NCBI GenBank assembly: GCA_021464415.1 | Contig: CM038470.1 | Location: forward strand, 33,160,122-33,224,121 | DNA: 64,000 nucleotides | Direction: 5' to 3' | Source: Lonicera japonica | Taxonomy: Eukaryota; Streptophyta; Magnoliopsida; Dipsacales; Caprifoliaceae | Shown here: piece by piece, positions 10,723-20,949 of the stretch | How the letters are laid out: each line of letters begins with the position of its first letter | Position numbering within the stretch: the first letter of the stretch is position 1 | Program-made: the position numbers and the translations under genes | Notes under the pieces: model-generated | Told to the model about the DNA's origin: nothing | What the model saw: the letters and a program-made list of their open reading frames with translations, nothing else | The model's database searches: none

Positions 10723-12249
10723 TCACAGGGGCCAAAGGTGCAAAGCGAGGGCACACGTCTTATCCAAGCAAGGGGCACACCAGATAAAACATTTAAACAT
10801 ATATTCCTAATCGGGGTTTAGGACAATTACACAACAATTTACAGCAATCTAAGAACAAGAAAGACAATCAAAAATAAGAAAGATCATAAAAAAGGTATTT
10901 ATAGGAGTTTTATGAACTTATAATTACTATTATTTATTAAAAAATTATTAACAAAAAGAGAGAGGATAATGTAAGTGGACCATTAATCCATGGTCCACCA
11001 AGTATCAAAATGGAATAGTACCACTATCACAGAGAAAATATTATGATGTGTTATACTGAATTTGATCAGTGAACCAACTACCCGAAACGCACCTGTACAC
11101 AAGGAGCTAAAGTAATTAAGTAAATATTTGACTGCAGGATTAGAAAATCTATTTCAAATATTCTTATGATCTGAATCAAGTCATTTGACAATTTATTGTC
11201 CAAACCTTTTTTCCGTGTTTCCATGGAGGATTAGAAAATCTATTTCAAAGAAAGGTTGAATATTTGACTGCAGCTTCCATGTTTTCTCCTTCTCTAATCT
11301 TCATGATATGTTAAAGGTTTAGAGTGAGGCTTGGCCGAAAGATTACCCACAAGGTAAGGTTCTCTTGAGGGTAGGGCAACGGCTCCAGAGTCACCACAGG
11401 CCAGTTTGTTTGGCACAACTTGACATCATCTCCAGCAATCTACTTATAGTCATTTTCCAAAATATGATTATTAGCTGCAGAACGCTTGAAGGATGACAGC
11501 TTTCAAAAGACGAGTAAGAGATTTCTTCTTTCAACATCCTGTTTATGCTTATTTTGACTAGCTAGCTCTCACCAACAAAGCCAGTGAAATCTCTATTAGC
11601 CCATAGGGTATCGTGGTCGACAGGGAAGAAAGAAATGAATGAATGTTCTTTTGGTCACTTCGGGGGTTCATGGGGTTATACTAATTTATCACTACTACAA
11701 TTGTATCCAAGGCCGTCCAACGAAACTTAATTCATAGCACCAAAGATAGAGATTAGATAGGAACAATCAAGCGCTTTTTAAGAAGAAACCCTCAATTGTG
11801 TTGGAATTCATAGTGTGGAAATATGACAGAATTCTGGCAATTTGTATATCCCTCTACATTATTCCGGCCTAGGCCTTGCCTGCCAATAAAACCCTTCAAA
11901 AATCAAAGGTTCTTGTTATCCGATCAAAACCGTCCCTATATAATCTCATCAGACATATATATATAGATATATATTACACATGCAGATGCAGTCTAGTTTT
12001 TGTGCCAAGCGCAACACAGCTCAAATTCGGGTTCTCAAGATAATTAATAGTCTGGAAGGAGGAATGACTGATCTTAAGTGGAATTTTTAGACCCATCCCT
12101 TCAGAGAATAAAGAGCTCAGGTAATTCATAATGTTTTTAAAAGCTACAAATCCATCACGACACCAACATAATAAAGAATAAAAGAAATTTAAAGAGAAAA
12201 ACAGAAAGGGGCAAAACGGTTGCAAAGATAGTTCGTGCAAAAGCTGCAC
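10723..12249. other. Junction between the two arms, nothing recognised
   Basis: Between the + arm and the - arm. No long open frame, RNA or terminal repeat is convincing. The open frame at 11974-12249 on the minus strand (91 aa) shows no domain. A segment near 11330-11500 is less AT-rich and could be an old gene fragment, but I recognise nothing in its translations. Confidence 0.4.
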
Positions 12250-13079
12250 CTCCTTCTTAAATCATATTTAACTTTTTTGAAGATGCCAATAGCTCAGTCA
12301 ACATTGCTGCTATCTTCAACCTGAAATAGAATAATTGTCTCCGTTTCAACCTCTACGATTGCTTTACTTCATAGTATACATTTTCCCAAAACATAACACA
12401 AGCAATTTCTCAGACTTTCTTTTATGAAAAAACTATTTTTAGAGATAAAGAAAAACGAGCTACTATGGTACATCGCGTTTTTTCTCAAATATTTGGATAA
12501 TAAATAATACTCATAGGTTGTCCTTTCCCTTTGAAGATAAACAGAAAATCTAATTAGAGTGTCAAAGCATAAATAGAAAGGAGTGTCTAATAAAGGGGCT
12601 TAAAACCACAACAAACAAGAAATCAACCCAAATAATTATCTTCTAGCACCTCTACTTGATAATTATCAAACATAAATGCAGGTTGAAAATTTCCCAAATA
12701 ACTTTACCTTATTTGAGTTGGCAAAAGCCTTCGAAATAACTAAAGAAAAGTCTAAATCTATAAAAACATTGACTTAAAGACCAAGATTAGTTCATGAATA
12801 CAGATGTATTCAGTTTGAAATTCTAATTAGATCAAGATTAGTTCATAAACATAAATGTATACAGCTTGAAATTCGTAATAAACCAGTTATATTTCATAGC
12901 TGATTCCTCTGAAGAGTATTAAGTACATACACAACATATTTGAATTTCAGAAAAGCAACAAGAAACCTCAACTTGGGAGTGAAATCTTCATAAAGATGAT
13001 CAAAGGGATACATCCCATCTTACTAAATACAAATAATCAATGTAACTCAGACAACTGCAGCACCATAACAGTTTACAAT
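12250..13079 (-). repeat. RFL3 3' flank (right-arm unit 1)
   Basis: Collinear with 41500-43199 downstream of RFL5, except for the hAT-like insertion there. Shared landmarks: 'gatgccaatagctcagtc'-type start, 'ccgtttcaacctctacgattg', 'aaaggggcttaaaaccacaa'. The part next to the gene is also the reverse complement of the RFL1 3' flank. In this unit the target of the hAT-like insertion is empty (about 12970-12981). Confidence 0.75.
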
Positions 13080-14878
13080 TTACGTAATGTTGAAGAACTT
13101 TCGGATCACTTCCTTATGTAAAGGATCCAACCCATCATCACACGATAAGTTAACTACGAGATTTGTTGTGCAAGCACTTGCCGAGAAACCCCTAGCAAGC
13201 ATTAGACGAAGAAATTCAATTGCCCTCGTTATCTCCCCATCCTGTAGAAATGCTTGAATGATTATATTATAAGTGCACCCATTTGGTAAGCAACCCTTTT
13301 CTTCCATTTTGTTGAGAAACTCATTTGCTTCCTTTACCTTGCCCTGTTTACACAATCCGTTTATCACTATAGTGTATGATCGATTATCAGGCTGCAACCC
13401 CTTCATTGGAAGACTCAAAAGGATTTCCTTTGCAGCATCAAGTTTCCCGGCTTTGCACATACCGTCAATAAGAATGTTGTATATCACAATATTAGGAACC
13501 AATCCATCATCTTCAATCATTTTAAATAACAATATAGCCTCGTCAAGGCGCTTTTCTTCACATAGGCATTTTAATAAAGTAGCGTATGTAACTAGATTTG
13601 GCCTTTGGCCATATGATTGCATCTCATCTAGAAGCACACATGCATCCAATGGTCTACCCACACTACATAGGCCACCAATAACAGTGTTGTAAGTAACGAT
13701 ATTAGGAATCAATCCTCTACAAGACATGTCCTTAAATAATCCTAAGGCCTCATCTATCCTTTTTGTCTTGATGTAACCGTTAATCAAGATGCTATAAGTG
13801 AAAACATCAGGCTCACAGCCTCAAGTTTTCATTAATTTGAGCACTTTTTTAGCGTCGGCAATTTTTCCAACCAAACAATATCCGTCCATCAATGCATTAT
13901 TCGTGATGGTATTGGACTCCACTCCTCTTTGCATCATCAAGTCAAGAACTCCGTGTGCTTCTTTATCCTTCCCTTCTTTGCAAAGTGTGTCAACTATAAC
14001 ACTAAAGGTTTGGACATTCGGTGAGATATTTCTTGTAGTCATTTCACTCCACAGTCTCATAGCTTCTTTCCACTGGCCTAAATTACATAGACCTTGAATC
14101 AAGGAGGTGTAGGTGACGACATTTGGCACAATGCCTTTCCCGGTCATATCGGATAACAATTCCAAAGCATCATTAACTTGCTTGTCTTTGCAAAGGCTAT
14201 CAATGATCGTGCTGTATTCTACTACACCAGGCTCACAACTTGTTGCTTGCTCCATAAGTTTTAGCAGCAAAATAGCAGCACGTGTATTTCCTATTTTGCA
14301 GAGTCCGTTTATTAATGTTTCGTAAGTGATCAAATTGGGTTGGAACCCTTTCGTCGCAATTTCATCAAAAAACATCACAGCTCTGGCAAGCTTATCATCT
14401 AAGCAAAGCCCTCTAATCAATGTGTTGAATGTTGTACAATCTGGTTGATAACCAAGTTTGAAGATTTTGCCCAAAAGAGAGAAGCCGAAATCGACCCTAT
14501 TCAAGTTAGAGAAACAATTGATGGCAATGTTAAAAGTGTAAAAATCTGGCCTGACATTTTTGATTCCTAACAAATCTAATCTATGAATGAGGGAAATGGC
14601 AGTTGGATAGTGCTTCATTTTGGCAATTTGAGCTATAAGTTTGTTGAATCGTTGAATAGGGGGCAAGGGCCTCGTATGAAGCATATCATTAAACATAGTT
14701 GAGGCATGAACAAGGTCAGATCTGGTGTTACTGCTGCTATTACTATTATTATAATTGGAAAATTTTCTTGTATGAGTAATCGAATGAAAGAATTAACTGC
14801 AAGTGGAGTAGTATAACGAGGATTGTGAATACTAATAATAAAAGAGAATAAAAATGAAGAAGAAATTGAAGGAGACAT
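13080..14878 (-). pseudogene. RFL3: broken P-class PPR gene
   Basis: Full-length paralog of the other RFL copies, from the conserved MSPS start (14878) to the FFNIT end (13080), but with two lesions. First, one base is missing from 'aattcctttcattcg' near 14792 compared with RFL4/RFL5, which shifts the frame right after the presequence (LAVNSF). Second, codon CGA of the KARGC motif between repeats 8 and 9 is TGA at 13823-13821, giving a stop. The remaining frames are 14696-13821 (from MFNDML) and 13787-13080, and both keep good PPR repeats. A protein begun at MFNDML would have about eight repeats and no presequence. The C-to-T nonsense change is a typical methylation-driven transition, and it cannot be explained as a homopolymer error. 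The single-base deletion could be. It is a mosaic: the first repeats resemble RFL1 (LLGIKNVRPD), and repeats 5-7 resemble RFL5 and RFL2. Confidence 0.9.
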
Positions 14879-15186
14879 AGCAATACTACCGTTGCTGTTG
14901 TTGCTGGTAACAATGAAGAAGAAGAAGCTGCAATTAGTAGAGCATTTCTCTCTCTCTTTCTCTCTGCTGCAATCTAACCCTCCTCTACCTGCTTATTGCT
15001 CACAATTCCGTACCTCTGCCCTTGATCGTGGTAATGAACGGAGAAGCATGGGAAATTAGGGCTCACATGTGAAATTGGGAGAAAGTGAAAATGTGTCTTA
15101 ACAATTCATTTGAATCTCGAAAGGGAATGCGAAGGTTGAAAAGAAAAAGAGGAGAAAAAATTGTATTTCACTGATTAAAAAACAGT
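14879..15186 (-). promoter_or_regulatory. RFL3 5' flank, conserved leader
   Basis: Closely matches the sequence upstream of RFL5 (45003-45300) and RFL4 (37114-37290): 'agcagagagaaagagagaga', 'gaagaagaagaagctgcaat', 'catgggaaattagggctcac'. This conserved stretch probably contains the leader and core promoter of the right-arm genes. No TATA box is asserted. Confidence 0.45.
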
Positions 15187-16015
15187 AGGGATAAATGATT
15201 AATAAGTATAATGTATTTTATTTTATTTTTTAACTATGTCAAAGAATTTTATTTTTAATCAATACTACTATTAAACTTTTCTTATTATTTAATTAGGTTT
15301 AAATTATAACTTCCGTCTAATTCTTTTTAATAGAATGCTGAGTTTGCATAAAAAATCTGACGCGATGCTTTTAAAAAAATTAAAAATGACGTGGCATTTA
15401 ATCTCTTCTTTCTAACTCATTTTCTCTCACTTTAATTTTTCCATTTCGGCCACTCCATTGATTTCGACATTTACCACCATTTTCTCCGGTCATTCTATTG
15501 ACTTTGGTCACCTTTATTTTTTCTCCGGCCATTCCATTGACTCCGACCGCCTTCATTTGTTCTCTGGCCGTTCCATTTTTTCTCTTATAATATTATAAAC
15601 CTATTTCCGATGACTCGTCATCAATTGAGGAGATGGACAGAGGGTTCATGCAGGAAGAAGATGACAAATAAATGGAGGTGGTCGGAATCAATGGAGTGGC
15701 CGAAGGAAAAATAGCAGTGGCTAGAGAAAAAATGTAGGTGCCCAGAATCAATGGAGTGGGCGGACAAAATGGTGCCACGTCATTCATTTAACTTAACTCA
15801 ATTTAGGCTACGTCATTTTTTATTTTTAAAAAAAGTGCCACGTCAATTTTTTTATACCAACTCAGCATTTCGTTAAAAAGAATTGGACGGAAGTTATAAT
15901 TTGGACCTAAATGAAATAACAAGAAAAGTTTAATCGTGCTTTTGATAGAAAATGGAATTCGTTGGTATAACTGAAAAACGAGGTAAAATGCCTTGTACTT
16001 ATTGGACATTTAGCC
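15187..16015. mobile_element. Long fold-back (MULE-like) element
   Basis: Almost the whole segment is an imperfect palindrome. Outer arms: 'ataaatgattaataagtata' (about 15191) against the reverse complement of 'tacttattggacatttagc' (about 15996). Inner arms: 'aaattataacttccgtct' (15301) against 'ggacggaagttataattt' (15886), then 'atgctgagttt' against 'actcagcat'. Arms are 180-250 bp and have decayed somewhat. Each arm carries short repeats of the 'ccggccattccattgactcc' type. AAACAG occurs at both edges and may be part of a target duplication. Long TIRs suggest Mutator-like or Foldback ancestry (inference). It is absent upstream of RFL5. The frames at 15593-15787 and 15803-16009 are not genes. 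Confidence 0.65.
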
Positions 16016-16258
16016 AAACAGAGGGAAGGAAATGTCAATCGCTCTATTCTTTTATTTTGTTTACCTTTTAAAAAAATTGAGAGAAAAAAGAAAAGTTTAT
16101 AATAAATTATTTACTATATTTTAAATTTAATTTTAATTTGTTAATAATATATTAAATTATATTTTCTTTTTCTTTGTTTTATTCATGCAAGATTTATTTG
16201 TATTTTTTTATATATTCTTAGCTATCCAAATAATAATAAAATTAAATTTATTTATTTC

Positions 16259-16482
16259 TGATGAGGTAAATAATAATTTACCATTGGCCTTCAAAAATAA
16301 TATTCCACTCCTTCTTTTAAATAAATATTACACTCAATGATATTCTACACTTTTCTCTAAATAAATATTACACTCACATTTACTTTTTACCATTCTCCAT
16401 TTACCTATAAATACATCCTCTCATTTATTCATTCAACATACCACCTATCTCATCCAAGAGATACAAAAATCATTGGCAATAC
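16259..16482 (+). mobile_element. Solo LTR, left part (split by the Athila element)
   Basis: Begins TGATGAGGT and matches the intact solo LTR at 59108-60066. Its right part is 27921-28326, ending CTATCA. The flanks give a 5-bp target duplication, ATTTC (16254-16258) and CTTTC (28327-28331), with one mismatch. The uninterrupted target survives upstream of RFL5 near 45495-45510 ('tttatttctattatattcca'). No internal retroelement coding belongs to this LTR, so it is a solo LTR of about 630 bp without the nested insertion. Confidence 0.8.
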
Positions 16483-18422
16483 TGATAAACGCGTAATTTT
16501 GTAGTCGCTAACGCTCTTTTGATTGTGTTTATCGCGTTTATTTTAGCCTAGATTAATTAAATTAACCCACTTTTGCACACACACTCAAAATATCAAGAAT
16601 TGATTTAACATGGCTCAAAGTAGCCTTTTCTAGTGTCTTGATTGTGCTCATAGATTTTGGAAGCAAGTTGGGAAGCTTTGGGAAGGATTCAAGAGAGATA
16701 GAAGCCAAAAGAGAAGAAAAAAAGTCTCCCGAAGTGTCCTCTGATCAATCAGAGGAGCCTCTGATTGATCAGAGGCCACCTTTTAATGCAAAACATGCCC
16801 TCTGATCGATCAGAGGGTGCTCTGATCGATCAGAGCCCACCTTACAAGCCAAAATCTCCCCTCTGATCGATCAGAGGAGCCTCTGATCGATCAGAGACCT
16901 CCCAGAATGCACAGCACAGCCCCCAAAAGCAGCTTTTCTCCCCTTTTGATGCATTGAAACTCACCAACAAGTGCTGGACTTTCTATTTTTGTTCTAGGCT
17001 CAGGTGTTTACCCAGGGGTCTCTTAGAAAGTGTGCTAGAATACCCATTTTTGGGCATTGCTCTCCCATTATTTTATTGCTCTTTGTCCCTCATGTAATGT
17101 AGGTAATTTTCTAGATCTAGATTCAAGTAGCATAAGTATTATTTTTCCTGCACTTTGTTTATCATCTATCACTTGTAAGAAATCTAGAGAGAGAAACTCT
17201 TGAGAGAAATGGAAATCCCTTTAATGGTTTTTGTTCTTACAACTATCATGGAGTAGTTTCATTGCTAAGGCTAGAAGATGAAGTTTGCTTTGCATTAATT
17301 ATGTAAGTTTGTTTCTCATTCCATTGTTAGTATTGTTAAATACTTGTTGAATCATTCATCTTCTCCATTCAATCAACCATTCATAAGCTAGTAAGATAAT
17401 CCTCATAAGGTGATTTGACTTTGTATGCCTTGTATACATAGATCTCAAGCATTAATGAGGAGATGATGCACTTGTGTATTTCTTATTAGCCTATGTCCAT
17501 TCCTTCTATGATTGAGATACTTTACATTGCCAAGCATGTTTAGTCTTTGAGTATTCATAGAAATACCATAAATTTGAGATTCCAATCCTTGAATGCTTTA
17601 ATGATATGTTGAGTGATTTCTACACTTTATGTGATTTTGAGACTCAATATTTTCTTAGTTAGAGTGTTGCCAAGGAGGATCTCTTAATTTATGCCATAAT
17701 CAACTACACTAATCACCATAAGGATTCAATTTGTATTTATCAAATGTGTCTAAATCGGATGATTTAATCTCCACCTAGACCTCCCAATCTTAGACAAATG
17801 AAATGTTATGATTTATTGTGCTAAACTTTTTAGTTGGCCATTTTCATAATCAAGTCAATTGCCTAGGGAAACTAACAATGAATTCTCAATGCCTAGTTTA
17901 ATTTTATGCCTTTTCTTTTGGTGTATCTCAAGTTTGCATCTTGGTTGGACATTATATGGGAATGGGTTGCACTTGCTTCACACCCTTTGTTACAAGATAA
18001 AAATGAGAGATACATTTGTGTTGAGTTTTACTTACACCCTTTCTTTATATGGCATTTATATGGGAATGGGTTGCTCTTGCTTCACACCCTTTTGCTTAGA
18101 AAAGTGTAAGGTACTCAACACTTAGGAATTGCATTGAGAATTTTGAATGAGATTAATTTTACATAACATTGCATAGCAAATGAATTCTATAATGCCTTAG
18201 CCTTTTCTTATCAATTGATACATCACTTTAATTTTTATTGCAAGACTTTAAAATCAACAACTAAAATCAACCAATCAAATTCTCTTGAACAAAGCCTTGG
18301 ACTCGTAATCACCACATCGTCTTTCCGACTATCCTTGTGGTTCGACACTTGGACTTACCAAGTATTATAACTTGACGACCTACACTTGGGTTCCTAAGCA
18401 CGGAAGTATTTCGGGCGCGTCA
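16483..18422 (+). repeat. Athila 5' LTR
   Basis: 1,940 bp, TGATAAACGCG...GGGCGCGTCA. Compared by eye with the 3' LTR, I find two substitutions and about eight 1-2 bp indels, mostly in homopolymers. It contains six copies of a palindromic CTCTGATCRATCAGAG unit (16738-16896) and a direct repeat of a 'gggaatgggttgc-cttgcttcacaccc' segment (about 17957 and 18060). The open frames at 17859-18125 recur in the 3' LTR and are not genes. Confidence 0.95.
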
Positions 18423-18428
18423 AGTTTT

Positions 18429-18445
18429 TGGCGCCGTTGCCGGGG
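18429..18445 (+). promoter_or_regulatory. Primer-binding site, tRNA-Asp type
   Basis: TGGCGCCGTTGCCGGGG lies six bases after the 5' LTR. It is complementary to the 3' end of plant tRNA-Asp, the primer typical of Athila-group elements. This fixes the direction and the inner LTR edge. Confidence 0.85.
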
Positions 18446-18587
18446 ATACGGCGAAAGACGGATTACGGGTTTTGTACAAAAATCCGCTTTGTAAGTATTT
18501 CTTCTCCTTTTGTGAATAAGTTTTTCTTGCTTATTATTTTCTTCTTTTATAGGTGGCAATTTTCTTTAAGATCACCTTGCCGAGCTT

Positions 18588-19899
18588 ATGCTCGGGGACT
18601 TGTACATTGATCTTCGTATAAGTCCACCAAGAGGCCAACCACCACCAGGGCATCCTTCTCCATCACCTCCTCCATCCGAGATGGATAACGAGGACAATGA
18701 GTCAAATGCCGGAGAGAACAATGATCACAATCTTCCGGTCCGCACTATGCGAGATTATCTTCAACCTCCTAGAGGCACTTCAAACTCTTGCATTGTCATT
18801 CCCGTGGGTCAAGCCGGAACATTCACTCTTAAACCGGGCATGTTACAACATATACCATCATTTCATGGTATGGATTCCGAAAACCCTTACTTGCATTTAA
18901 AAGATTTTGAGGAAGTTTGCTCTACTTTTAGAGAAGCTAACACAAATGAGGAAGTAATGAGGTTAAAACTTTTTCCATTCTCTTTAAAGGACAAAGGCAA
19001 AATATGGCTAAATTCTCTACGTCCCAATTCCCGTTCATCGAACCAATGCTTTGAGAAGGCAAATTTCAAATTTTTCTCCTAAAGAAAATGAAAGTTTTTA
19101 CAAGTGTTGGGAAAGATACAAAGAACTCTTGAATTCTTGCCCCCATCATGGACATGAGACATGGAGTATTGTTAGCTATTTTTACGAATCACTCACTCCC
19201 GCCATGCGCACGTTTGTGGAAACGATGTGTAATGGAAATTTTTTGAGCAAAAGTCCGGAAGAAGCTTTGTTGTACTTTGATGAAATAGCCGAAGGTGCCC
19301 AAAATTGGAACACCTACACGGATGAGGTTAAGGGTAAAGTTTCCGAGAGAGGGGGTTTGTACCAATTGTCAAAAGGTGATGACATTGAGTTTAAATTTAT
19401 TCAATTGTCAAAGAAAGTCGAAGCCATGGAGTCTAGTAAAATGAGAGAAGGAAGTGTAGGTACTAGCACCGTTTGTGTCATTTGTGAGAAGGTGGGACAT
19501 TCCACGGAGGAGTGTCACACAATTCCGGCCTTCAAAGAGGTCCTTCAAAGTCCCTCACAAGTCAATGCTATGAACTCATACCCTAGGCCACACAATGACC
19601 CATTTTCTCAAAGGTACAATGAAGGGTGGAGAAATCATCCTAACTTTAGTTGGGGGGGAAACCAAAATGCTCATGCGAATTCAAATTCCTACCAACAAAG
19701 ACCACCTCCATCCCAAAACAACTCTTTTGGTCAAACTAACCCAAACCCAAATTCAAATTTGAAGTCTCTTTTGCGGCAATTTATAGACAAGACCGATAGA
19801 GAGGTTAGTGATTTGAAAACCCAAATGTCCAAACTCACAACCACGTTGTCCACCCAAGAAAAAGGAAAATTTCCATCCCAACCCTTAGCCAAGCTTTAG
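18588..19899 (+). pseudogene. Athila gag (frameshifted)
   Basis: The nucleocapsid/capsid gene lies in two overlapping frames, 18588-19082 and 19051-19899, so a frame break sits near 19060. The first frame has a Pro-rich start and the capsid-type segment (HLKDFEEVCSTFREANTNEE, KIWLNSL). The second has KCWERYKELLNSCPHHG and one CCHC zinc knuckle, C-x2-C-x4-H-x4-C (CVICEKVGHSTEEC, at about 19471-19512). An Asn/Gln-rich stretch follows. Gag packages the element RNA into virus-like particles in the cytoplasm. The frame ends at 19899, but the expected continuation (VINEGESSG..., ILRSGKEID) runs on in another frame. Confidence 0.88.
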
Positions 19900-20940
19900 T
19901 GATCAATGAGGGTGAATCGAGTGGAAATATTGAGGAGTTGAAATCCATCACCATCCTTAGGAGTGGGAAAGAGATTGACAAAACTATAGTTCCTAAGGCC
20001 AAAAAGCCGGTGGACATAGCCGAGTCAAGTCAAGTCAAGTTGAGGAGATCACCTTAGAGGAGAGAATGAGGGAAGAAGAGAAAGTTGGAAAATAGGATTT
20101 AGAGAAAATCAAGAATAGTGTCAAAGTCCCTTTTCCGGAGAGGTTATCTCAACCTTTCAAGGAGACCCAAAATGCCGAAATTCTTGATGTGTTCAAACAA
20201 GTGAAAATTAACATTCCATTGCTTGATGCGGTAAAACAAATTCCTTCTTATGCAAAATTTTTAAAAGATTTGTGCACCACTAAGAGGCGATTGAATGTTA
20301 AGAAGAAGGCATTTATGGCGGAACAAGTGAGTTCAATAATGCAAGGCACTCGCATTCCGAAATTCAAAGATCCCGGTTGCCCCACCATTTCTTGTTTGAT
20401 TGGCAACTTTAGAATAAAAAATGCATTGCTTGATTTGGGGGCGAGTGTTAATGTTTTGCCATTTTCGGTCTACCAACAATTGGTTTAGGAGAGTTGAAAC
20501 CCACGAAAGTCACGATCCAATTGGCGGATCGATCGGTCAAGATTCCAAGGGGAATTGTAGAAGACGTGCTAGTTCAAATTGATAAATTCTATTTTCCCGT
20601 GGATTTCATAGTTCTTGACATGCAACCGTATCCAATCCCGGAAATGAGATTCCCGTAATTTTGGGGAGACCCTTTCTTGCAACATCAAATGCTATCATCA
20701 ATTGCAAGAATGGGATTGTAAAATTGGCCTTTGGAAATATGACTCTTGAGCTCAACGTGTTTTCAATAAGTAACAAACAAGAAGATTTTGATGATGAAAT
20801 TAAACATGTCAACATGATAGAGTCATTAATACAAGACCATTTTTCTTTCACTTATGAATCGAATCATTGGAGGATTTGCTAACCACTCCCAATGATCCCG
20901 AGGAATGTGTGCATTTGTTTTCTTTGGATGATAGAACAAG
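19900..20940 (+). pseudogene. Athila protease region (frameshifted)
   Basis: The aspartic protease lies in pieces. The lead-in (ILRSGKEID, VPFPERLSQPF) is followed by the active-site region NALLDLGASVNVLP in frame 20189-20488. D-L-G-A-S here takes the place of the usual D-S/T-G. The frame breaks at 20488 (YQQL, continuing as GLGELKPTKV in another frame), again near 20640, and resumes as ILGRPFLATSNAIINCKNG (20661-20882). The protease would cleave the Gag-Pol polyprotein. At least three single-base breaks are visible, so this copy cannot make a continuous protein. Confidence 0.8.
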
Positions 20941-20949
20941 GAAGAACTC

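Noticed and set aside
13273..14325. Plus-strand open frames opposite RFL3, with relatives opposite RFL4, RFL5 and RFL2
   Set aside because: They are antisense shadows of conserved PPR codons. Their conservation follows from the sense gene, and they have no domains.
17859..18125. Short frames repeated at 27359-27610
   Set aside because: They are within the two LTRs of the Athila element and recur only because the LTRs are near-identical.
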